From: Candidatus Woesearchaeota archaeon
GTDB taxonomy: Archaea; Nanobdellota; Nanobdellia; Woesearchaeales; SM23-78
Length of the DNA: 5,913 bases
Assembly: GCA_019322375.1 (NCBI GenBank)
Contig: JAHWIP010000048.1
Span: 1-5,913, forward strand
Direction of reading: 5' to 3'
A program made the position numbers and the translations under genes. This document shows positions 1 to 5,314 of this stretch, in pieces. The notes under the pieces were generated by a model. That model worked only from the letters and a program-made list of their open reading frames with translations. It was not told where the DNA came from and made no database searches. How positions within the stretch are numbered: position 1 is the first letter of the stretch; each line of letters opens with the position of its first letter.

Positions 1-50
1 ATGGCAAAACAGATAAATAAATCAATTATAGCTTTAATAGAATAAAAAAG

Positions 51-63
51 AAACATTTTTATA
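51..63 (+). promoter_or_regulatory. Archaeal BRE/TATA promoter of the wHTH coiled-coil gene
   Basis: AAACATTTTTATA contains a BRE-like A-rich half followed by a TATA box at 56-63. By the usual archaeal spacing of about 25 nt, transcription would start near 85-88, leaving a leader of roughly 25 nt before the ATG at 111. The leader carries a Shine-Dalgarno GAGGT at 102-106. The rest of 1-110 holds no supported gene: a 14-codon stretch at 1-45 may be the tail of an upstream gene or chance. Confidence 0.55.
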
Positions 64-110
64 CCTTCAAGCGATAATTATTAATCAAGTCGATAAAAAA
101 AGAGGTTATC

Positions 111-1271
111 ATGGTTGCTCAGAAAAGCATTGAGACAGGAGTGGACAAGCTTGTAAACCTGATTAACAGGAGGAAGAAGATTACCACTACCGAGGCTGCT
201 AATGAGCTTGGGGTTAGTGTGCCTGTTATCCAGGAATGGGCTGATTTCTTGGAGGATGAGGGTTTAATAACCATTGATTTCAAACTTAGCAGGACTTATC
301 TCTGTGAGAGAAAGCTTTCCAAGAAAGAAGTGGAGAAAAAAGCAAGAGTGTATTCTTCTAAAAAAGATGCTTTTACAAGAAAGGTGGATACTGCTCTTAA
401 GTCATTGCAAAGAGAATCTGAGGGTTTTAAAAAGATAAAAGAGGAGTTCGCCAAGCTAAGAGACACTATTGGGAGTGACCTGGAACAAGTTAAGGAGGAG
501 CTCCAGGAGTTAAAGCACTATGAGGATTTAAAGAAGAATATTGATAAGGATATAATCCAGCAAAAACTTGATTATCAGGAAATGTTAAAGAGTGTTCGCC
601 AGCAAATCGCAGAGCAGAAAAAGAAATACGAGAAATATATTGAGGAAATAGGCGTGGAAAAAGGCCAGATAGAGGAAGCAATGGTAGAGCTGGGTTTTCT
701 TGAGAAGAGAGAATCTAACCTCAAGAAAAGGCTTGATGCTCTGAAAGAAATAATAAAATCATTAGAGAACAAGATTGTCCAGCAAAAAGGAATTGTAAAG
801 GGTTCTGTTGACAAAGCGAAGACTAATTTAAAACAAGCACAAACCCTGCAGAAAGACATTGCATTCAGGATGAGGTCAGAGCTTGAACCAATAATAAAAG
901 TCACAGAGGATAAAGAGAAGAAAGTACTTGCACTCCAGGATTCTCTTCTTAAAAAAGTCATGGCTAGAAAGAGAAAAATAGACAAGTACAAGTTAGAGAG
1001 CATGCAGGCAGCTGAGAAGTTCAAGACTTTTTTTGAAAGAAAAGCCAAAATCCAAGAGTTCATTAACGCACTTGAGAAAAGCAGGGCAGACATGGAAAAA
1101 GAGTTGCATGCTTTGATAATGAAAGCCAAGAGTTTTAACCTCTCAATTAAGAGCAGTGATGTGCAGAACTATGTCAAGGAGCTTCAGAAAAGCTTTAAAC
1201 AAATTGAGAACAAGAAGAACGACTTTACAAAAAAACTAGGACAACTAACAGATATGATAAGCAAGGAATAA
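111..1271 (+). CDS. Uncharacterised winged-helix and coiled-coil protein of an archaeal pilus locus
   Basis: This 386-residue protein has no signal peptide, no membrane segment and one cysteine (C65), so it should be cytoplasmic. Residues 9-65 read as a winged helix-turn-helix: a first helix at 10-22, an HTH around 25-46 (TTTEAANELGVSVPVIQEWA), then a wing-like beta stretch at 51-64. From about 70 to 385 it is almost all charged helix rich in Lys, Glu and Gln, with breaks near G121, G181, G195 and G227-G231, as expected of a segmented coiled coil. The ATG is preceded by GAGGT with a 4-nt spacer. The gene stands directly upstream of the pilus ATPase on the same strand but the two are 118 nt apart and the ATPase has its own promoter. 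I do not recognise a named family. It could be a DNA-binding regulator of the locus, or a scaffold in which the wHTH fold serves protein contacts. The fold call is from pattern and the function is open. Confidence 0.85.
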   Translation: MVAQKSIETGVDKLVNLINRRKKITTTEAANELGVSVPVIQEWADFLEDEGLITIDFKLSRTYLCERKLSKKEVEKKARVYSSKKDAFTRKVDTALKSLQRESEGFKKIKEEFAKLRDTIGSDLEQVKEELQELKHYEDLKKNIDKDIIQQKLDYQEMLKSVRQQIAEQKKKYEKYIEEIGVEKGQIEEAMVELGFLEKRESNLKKRLDALKEIIKSLENKIVQQKGIVKGSVDKAKTNLKQAQTLQKDIAFRMRSELEPIIKVTEDKEKKVLALQDSLLKKVMARKRKIDKYKLESMQAAEKFKTFFERKAKIQEFINALEKSRADMEKELHALIMKAKSFNLSIKSSDVQNYVKELQKSFKQIENKKNDFTKKLGQLTDMISKE

Positions 1272-1290
1272 GCAAAGAATAAGCAAGAGT
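1258..1290 (+). repeat. Three tandem 11-bp repeats across a stop codon
   Basis: The units are TAAGCAAGGAA, TAAGCAAAGAA and TAAGCAAGAGT. The TAA that opens the second unit is the stop codon of the wHTH coiled-coil gene. The third unit is degenerate at its end. Because 11 is not a multiple of 3, the TAA of the first unit is out of frame. Confidence 0.7.
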
Positions 1291-1293
1291 TCT

Positions 1294-1310
1294 AGCAAAA
1301 CATTTATATA
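1294..1310 (+). promoter_or_regulatory. BRE/TATA promoter of the pilus ATPase gene
   Basis: An A-rich BRE-like element (AGCAAAACA, 1294-1302) runs into a textbook archaeal TATA box, TTTATATA, at 1303-1310. Transcription would start near 1331-1335, giving a leader of about 55-60 nt before the GTG at 1390. The 13 bases at 1298-1310 differ at one position from the box at 51-63. Confidence 0.65.
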
Positions 1311-1374
1311 TTCTTAATCATAATGCATTCATAAGTAGATAAAAGAGGATTCAGGGTGTATAAAACCAGAAAAA

Positions 1375-1381
1375 GAGGTGA
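1375..1381 (+). promoter_or_regulatory. Shine-Dalgarno site that decides the ATPase start
   Basis: GAGGTGA here matches the archaeal 16S anti-SD complement and has the same core as the site before the pilin (5301-5307). The GTG inside it (1378-1380) is in frame with the ATPase, but it cannot be both SD and start. The next in-frame GTG at 1390 lies 8 nt after the motif, so it is the better start. Confidence 0.6.
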
Positions 1382-1389
1382 GTTTTTTA

Positions 1390-2970
1390 GTGGAAAGAAA
1401 ATCAAGTTCTAAGCAGGAGCCAGCACCGAAGAAGAAAGAGCCAGAAGCCAAGAAGAAAGACAATAATAAAACTGTTCCTGAGGGGCCTGGGCCTGGCAAG
1501 GTCATTGAGACTTATGATTACAAAGCAAAGAACATACCAATAAAGGTTACTGTTATTAAAAGAAAAGGAGAGTTTGTGCCTTTATATGAAGTTAGCATTG
1601 CCAGTATTTCAAAAACAACAGAGTTCATGCTTGAGCGTATAAGACAGGAACTTATCAAAGCAGTAAACCTTGAGATGATAGATATAACAGACCTGAAAAG
1701 AGCCAAGCTCATAGAGAGCCAGTTCGAAGAAACAATAGGCGACCTTATAAATAAGTACTTTCCTGACCTTGATGATGAAACCAAAGGATTCTTAACCAGT
1801 TATCTTCTTACTAAAAGCCTGGGCCTGGGCATGATAGAATTCTTAATGAATGACTTTCGTCTTGAAGAAGTTGTTGTTAATGATGCTTCTGAGCCCATAT
1901 GGGTTTATCACAGAAAGCATGGCTGGCTTAAGACAAACGTGTTTGTAAGGGATGAAGAACAGACCAGGCATTATGCAAGTATTATTGGCAGAAAAGTAGG
2001 GCGCCAGATATCAGTGCTAGAACCTTTGCTGGATGCTCATCTTGACCAGGGAGACAGGGTTAATGCCACACTAATGCCTATAAGCACTGGTGGCAACACC
2101 CTTACCTTTAGAAAGTTTGCTCGTGACCCATGGACTATCACCAAGTTTCTTCAGACAAAAACAATATCTATAGGAGCAGCAGCTATTATATGGATGGCTA
2201 TTCAGTATGAGATGAGCGCTATAATAGCAGGAGGAACAGCCAGTGGAAAGACATCTGCTCTTAACTGCTTTTCAGACTTTTTTCCTCCTAATCAGAGGAT
2301 TATAAGTATTGAGGATACAAGAGAGGTGAGGCTGCCTAAGTACCTGCACTGGGTGCCTATGAACACCAGGCTTCCTAATGCTGAGGGAAAAGGAGAGATT
2401 ACAATGGGAGACCTCCTGGTGAACAGCCTTAGGATGAGGCCTGACAGGATTCTGGTAGGAGAGGTTAGGCGGAAGAGAGAAGCAGAAACCTTGTTTGAAG
2501 CCATCCATACAGGCCACAGTGTGTATGCTACTTTTCACGCGAATAATGCTCTCCAGACAGTTGAGAGGCTTACTAATCCTCCTGTTGATGTGCCTAAAAT
2601 CCTGCTGCCAGCAATCAGCTTAATAATTGTTCAGTTCAGGAACAGGAGAACTGGTGTTAGAAGGACTTTTCAAATCGCAGAGATACTTGATGATTCAACT
2701 GCTAACATTCTAATGCAGTATGACCAAAAGAAAGACAAGCTTGTTATGGTGAATCGCTCAAAATCATTGTTCCAGAACCTTAAGCTATACACAGGCATGA
2801 GTGATGTTGATATAAGAAAAGACCTTAGTGAAAAAGAAAAAGTGCTAAACTACCTGATAAAACATGAGATAACCGATGTTGATGAGGTTGGAAGAATAAT
2901 TGCAGAGTACTACACTAATAAACCTAATATTATGAAATTTGTTAGTGCTAATAAGAAATTCCACGATTAA
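1390..2970 (+). CDS. Type II/IV secretion ATPase of an archaeal type IV pilus (FlaI/GspE superfamily)
   Basis: This is the cytoplasmic hexameric motor that hydrolyses ATP to drive pilin insertion into the filament through the platform proteins. With the GTG at 1390 it is 526 residues. A Lys/Glu/Pro-rich tail covers about residues 5-27. The N-terminal domain follows to about 240. The RecA-like core has Walker A GGTASGKT at 281-288 (K287), an Asp box IEDTREVRLP (E308, D309), Walker B RILVGEVR at 353-360 (E358) and a His box HTGHSVYATFH (H373 to H383). The C-terminal part (from about 435) is the helical tail seen in archaeal relatives. All nucleotide motifs are intact, so it should be active. 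Start choice: GTG 1378 would lie inside the SD, whereas GTG 1390 has an 8-nt spacer. It has its own promoter and is followed after 78 nt by the platform genes. FlaI of an archaellum is less likely, since no other archaellum gene is present; an EpdL-like role fits best. Confidence 0.95.
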   Translation: MERKSSSKQEPAPKKKEPEAKKKDNNKTVPEGPGPGKVIETYDYKAKNIPIKVTVIKRKGEFVPLYEVSIASISKTTEFMLERIRQELIKAVNLEMIDITDLKRAKLIESQFEETIGDLINKYFPDLDDETKGFLTSYLLTKSLGLGMIEFLMNDFRLEEVVVNDASEPIWVYHRKHGWLKTNVFVRDEEQTRHYASIIGRKVGRQISVLEPLLDAHLDQGDRVNATLMPISTGGNTLTFRKFARDPWTITKFLQTKTISIGAAAIIWMAIQYEMSAIIAGGTASGKTSALNCFSDFFPPNQRIISIEDTREVRLPKYLHWVPMNTRLPNAEGKGEITMGDLLVNSLRMRPDRILVGEVRRKREAETLFEAIHTGHSVYATFHANNALQTVERLTNPPVDVPKILLPAISLIIVQFRNRRTGVRRTFQIAEILDDSTANILMQYDQKKDKLVMVNRSKSLFQNLKLYTGMSDVDIRKDLSEKEKVLNYLIKHEITDVDEVGRIIAEYYTNKPNIMKFVSANKKFHD

Positions 2971-2977
2971 AACAGGA

Positions 2978-2986
2978 ATTTAAATG
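2978..2986 (+). promoter_or_regulatory. Possible TATA box for the platform gene pair
   Basis: ATTTAAATG (palindromic core ATTTAAAT, 2978-2985) after the purine stretch CAGGAA resembles a weak BRE/TATA. It would place a transcript start near 3007-3010. A second AT-rich candidate, TTTTTAATA at 3011-3019, would start transcription only a few bases before the gene. The platform genes may equally be read through from the ATPase promoter. Confidence 0.3.
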
Positions 2987-3010
2987 TTTTAAGATTTAAT
3001 TTTAAGATTT
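2987..3010 (+). repeat. Direct repeat of 11 bp in the ATPase-platform spacer
   Basis: TTTTAAGATTT occurs at 2987-2997 and again, perfectly, at 3000-3010, separated by AA. The 13-bp period falls between a candidate TATA box and the predicted transcript start. It could be a paired regulator site or simple AT-rich duplication. Confidence 0.6.
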
Positions 3011-3015
3011 TTTTT
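3008..3015 (+). terminator. Possible oligo-T terminator after the ATPase gene
   Basis: A run of eight T residues lies 38 nt after the ATPase stop. Archaeal RNA polymerase can stop at such tracts without a hairpin. The run is short and equally long T runs occur inside the next gene (3226-3233), so full termination is doubtful. Confidence 0.25.
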
Positions 3016-3048
3016 AATACAAAACTTTGCAGAGGGTTATGATATAAG

Positions 3049-3843
3049 ATGAGCTTCTTTAAAGTGCTTGCCAGAAACATGCCTGACTTAAAACTGAAGT
3101 TATCCCAGGCAAGAATGCGTGAAGAGCCAGAGCATTATATTAAGAAAACCCTTAACACAGCCCTTCTTCTTAGTTTTGGGTTAATTATAATAGGCTTTGC
3201 CTTTATAAAAGAGCCTGGTGTGCTCTTTTTTTTACCAATAATCTTTATATTTGGCTTTGTCTACTTCTTGAGATATGTTGATGTGAAGATAGAGAAGATA
3301 AAAAGGAGTATTAACCAGGAGATAATCTTTGCAGGCAGGTTCTTGATAATAGAATTAGAATCAGGAGTTCCTCTTTACAATGCCTTTGTTAATCTGGGCA
3401 AGAACTATGAAGTGATAGGGCCTTTCTTTGATGAGATAGTTGAGAAAGTCAACCTAGGCACCACCATGGAAGAAGCCCTTAACGAAGCAATAACTCTTAC
3501 TCCTTCACCAGAGCTTAGAAAACTGATGTGGCAGGTGCTTAACTCAATGAGAACAGGAGCTGATGTGGCTAACTCTCTTAATGCAGTCATCGACCAGATT
3601 GTGAGGCAGCAGCAAATCGCTGTTAAGGAGTATGGTAGGAAGCTCAACCCATTAGCAATGTTCTACATGATGATAGCAGTCATAGTTCCAAGCCTGGGAA
3701 CAACAGTGCTCATAGTGCTCTCCACTTTTCTTGGATTTGCAATGCCCTTGCCTTTTCTTTTAACCATAGCAGGGCTGGTGGGATTTGTCCAATTCATGTT
3801 TTTTGCAGTAATAAAATCAGCAAGACCACCAATGGAGATATGA
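3049..3843 (+). CDS. T2SSF-domain platform membrane protein of the archaeal pilus (FlaJ/TadC-like), first of a pair
   Basis: This 264-residue inner-membrane protein is one half of the platform on which the ATPase acts. After a cytoplasmic N-terminus (MPDLKLKLSQARM at 11-23, typical of archaeal FlaJ/TadC relatives) there are membrane segments at about 35-54 and 57-75. The T2SSF cytoplasmic helical domain spans about 90-200, with the family pattern ELESGVPLYNAF and later SMRTGADVANSL. Two more segments follow at about 203-229 and 233-257. One T2SSF domain and four helices is TadB/TadC size, about half of a two-domain FlaJ. The ATG at 3049 is the only usable start, because an in-frame TGA lies at 3040-3042. 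The nearest SD-like GAGGG (3032-3036) is 12 nt away, which is long. The next platform gene starts 22 nt after the stop, so the two are surely co-transcribed. It resembles the paired platform proteins of the methanococcal Epd pilus. Confidence 0.92.
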   Translation: MSFFKVLARNMPDLKLKLSQARMREEPEHYIKKTLNTALLLSFGLIIIGFAFIKEPGVLFFLPIIFIFGFVYFLRYVDVKIEKIKRSINQEIIFAGRFLIIELESGVPLYNAFVNLGKNYEVIGPFFDEIVEKVNLGTTMEEALNEAITLTPSPELRKLMWQVLNSMRTGADVANSLNAVIDQIVRQQQIAVKEYGRKLNPLAMFYMMIAVIVPSLGTTVLIVLSTFLGFAMPLPFLLTIAGLVGFVQFMFFAVIKSARPPMEI

Positions 3844-3865
3844 TATGAAATAAGGTATAGATACA

Positions 3866-5215
3866 ATGGGATTCAAGGCTTTTAAAAGGAAAAAGAAAGA
3901 GACCAAAACAGAGGACGCGCCTAAGAAGAGTGATAAGAAAGAAAAAACAGAAGAGCCAAAGAAACTAAGCCCTGATGCTGAGAAAAGAATTGAAGCAGAG
4001 AGAGAGAAGATTAGGGCAAAGCTTGGTATTGATGCAAAGGAAGAAAAGGAAAGAAAGAAAGAAGAAAAAAGAAAAGAAAAGGAAAGAAAGAAGGAAGAGA
4101 AGAGAAAGGAAAAAGAGGAGAAAAAAGAAAAAAAATCAAAGCATCATAAACACCTGGAAAAAGACCTTCAAAAACTTAAGGGTTTGAAAGACAAGAGGCT
4201 GTTTGCTAAGAAGAAAAGGTTTTCTCTGAGGGGATTTGTAAAACTCATTAATCTCCAGGAATACCTTGAAAAAGCAGGCCTTGACCTTGATGCAAAACTA
4301 ATTGCTAAGAAGATTTTCAAGATTAATATTTTTTTCTGCCTAGCCATAACTATAATAGTAATTATATTAAGCATCATTGCTGGAAAAGGATTGGGCAATC
4401 TGCTAATATTCCTTCTTGGGTTTTGGCTAACAATCTTCTTTTTCTTTCTAGTAATCATTTGGATAGCATACCTGTTCTACCTTGATATGAAGATATTTAA
4501 TAGGACAAAAGCAGTAGAAGCAGTTTTCCCAGATTTTCTTCAGCTAACAAGCGCCAATATATCTGCTGGCATGCCTGTTGACAAAGCCTTATGGTATGCT
4601 GTGAGGCCTGGTTTTGGAGTGCTGGCAAAAGAGATAGAAGCAGTTGCTAAGAACACCATGGCAGGAGAAGACCTTGCATCAGCCCTAACCAGTTTTGCTA
4701 ATAAGTATGAATCCAAGGTTATTCAGAGATCTGTCAATCTCTTACTGGAAGGAATGATTGCAGGGGGGGAGATGGCTGACCTGCTTAACAAAATAGCTCT
4801 TAACATAGAGGAGACCAAGATTCTTAGAAAGGAAATGGCAGCCAGTGTGACCACTTATGTGATATTCATAACCTTTGCTACTGTACTGGCTGCACCTGTT
4901 CTTTTTGGCTTGGCAAGCCAGCTCTTAGAAATAATAAGGGAAATAACGCAAAGCATGGGCAGCAATATACAGGCTTCAAGCTCATTATTCAGCTTCTCAT
5001 TCTCATCTGTGGCTATTAAATCAAACGAATTCCGGATATTTGCTTATCTTATGCTTGCAATATCATCTTTATCCTCTGCTTGTATTGTAAGTATTATACG
5101 AAAAGGCAGAGTAAAAGAAGGCTTGGTTCAAATACCAGTGTTCATTATAATATCACTTATTCTTTACACTCTTTCATCAGTAATAATAAGAGGAATGTTC
5201 AATGCATTTCTCTAG
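3866..5215 (+). CDS. T2SSF-domain platform membrane protein with a long Lys/Glu arm, second of a pair
   Basis: This 449-residue protein is the second pilus platform subunit. Residues 4-118 form a very charged arm of Lys, Glu and Arg, including a perfect 11-residue tandem repeat at 61-82, probably one long cytoplasmic helix or disordered linker. Membrane segments lie at about 153-172 and 178-206. The T2SSF domain runs from about 215 to 330, with FPDFLQLTSANISAGMPVDK at 221-240 and the conserved AGGEMADLL at 299-307. Three hydrophobic segments follow at about 328-355, 391-412 and 422-446, one more than in the upstream partner. The ATG at 3866 is the only usable start because an in-frame TAA lies at 3851-3853. 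The SD is weak (AAGGT, 3852-3856). There is no promoter in the 22-nt gap, so it depends on transcription from upstream. The arm is oddly long for the family and could contact the ATPase or nucleic acid, but its role is not shown by the sequence. Confidence 0.92.
   Translation: MGFKAFKRKKKETKTEDAPKKSDKKEKTEEPKKLSPDAEKRIEAEREKIRAKLGIDAKEEKERKKEEKRKEKERKKEEKRKEKEEKKEKKSKHHKHLEKDLQKLKGLKDKRLFAKKKRFSLRGFVKLINLQEYLEKAGLDLDAKLIAKKIFKINIFFCLAITIIVIILSIIAGKGLGNLLIFLLGFWLTIFFFFLVIIWIAYLFYLDMKIFNRTKAVEAVFPDFLQLTSANISAGMPVDKALWYAVRPGFGVLAKEIEAVAKNTMAGEDLASALTSFANKYESKVIQRSVNLLLEGMIAGGEMADLLNKIALNIEETKILRKEMAASVTTYVIFITFATVLAAPVLFGLASQLLEIIREITQSMGSNIQASSSLFSFSFSSVAIKSNEFRIFAYLMLAISSLSSACIVSIIRKGRVKEGLVQIPVFIIISLILYTLSSVIIRGMFNAFL
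4036..4135 (+). other. Uninterrupted 100-nt homopurine tract inside the platform gene
   Basis: All 100 bases from 4036 to 4135 on the + strand are A or G; C4035 and T4136 flank it. The tract encodes the densest part of the Lys/Glu/Arg arm (residues 58-90). Much of it follows from the codons for Lys (AAR), Glu (GAR) and Arg (AGA), but every Arg in it uses AGA and none uses CGN. Such homopurine-homopyrimidine DNA can form triplex or RNA-DNA hybrid structures. Confidence 0.95.
4046..4111 (+). repeat. Two tandem 33-bp repeats coding an identical 11-residue unit
   Basis: Units 4046-4078 and 4079-4111 both encode KERKKEEKRKE (residues 61-71 and 72-82). They differ at four positions, all third-codon A to G changes that keep the amino acid. 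A shorter decayed unit, KEEKKEKK, follows at residues 83-90. Confidence 0.9.
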
Positions 5216-5225
5216 TATTAAAGGT

Positions 5226-5247
5226 GTTTTTCCAAAAACTTTATAAA
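5226..5247 (+). promoter_or_regulatory. Pilin promoter: BRE/TATA with an overlapping dyad
   Basis: A TATA box TTTATAAA at 5240-5247 follows the BRE-like CCAAAAAC at 5232-5239. The predicted transcript start is near 5269, leaving a leader of about 45 nt. The dyad GTTTTT-CC-AAAAAC (5226-5239) covers the BRE exactly, so a protein bound there would block or help TFB. A pilin usually needs more product than the machine, so a private promoter makes sense. Confidence 0.55.
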
Positions 5248-5300
5248 TTAAGAAACCAGATGATTAAGATAACCTATATTTATGAATATGAAAAAAGAGT

Positions 5301-5307
5301 GAGGTGA
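5301..5307 (+). promoter_or_regulatory. Strong Shine-Dalgarno site of the pilin gene
   Basis: GAGGTGA lies 7 nt before the ATG at 5315, a near-ideal archaeal site and the best-placed in the window, as expected for an abundant subunit. The stop codon of a six-codon upstream reading frame (5282-5302) overlaps its first two bases. Confidence 0.7.
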
Positions 5308-5314
5308 AATTAGA

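Noticed and set aside
1..45. Short + strand frame ATG to TAA (14 codons).
   Set aside because: No SD is visible before it, it has no recognisable content, and it could equally be the tail of a gene that begins outside the window.
575..1129. Long open frame on the - strand (184 codons).
   Set aside because: It lies wholly antisense to the coiled-coil gene. Its Ser/Leu/Phe-rich product is what the reverse of Lys/Glu-rich helix codons gives.
2272..2538. Two - strand open frames across the ATPase core.
   Set aside because: The sense strand there codes the conserved Asp box, Walker B and His box of the ATPase. The reverse frames show no domain or RBS.
3226..3233. T8 run as an intragenic terminator.
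   Set aside because: It codes Leu-Phe-Phe in a membrane helix of the first platform protein and the frame continues normally. It is a by-product of Phe codons.
3975..4187. Second-frame + strand peptide of 70 very basic residues.
   Set aside because: It is a frame-shifted reading of the purine tract; Lys/Arg richness is automatic for purine-only DNA. There is no separate RBS.
5080..5307. 75-codon + strand frame overlapping the end of the second platform gene and the pilin leader.
   Set aside because: It runs out of frame through a gene with clear membrane helices and through the pilin promoter. Its composition is not protein-like.
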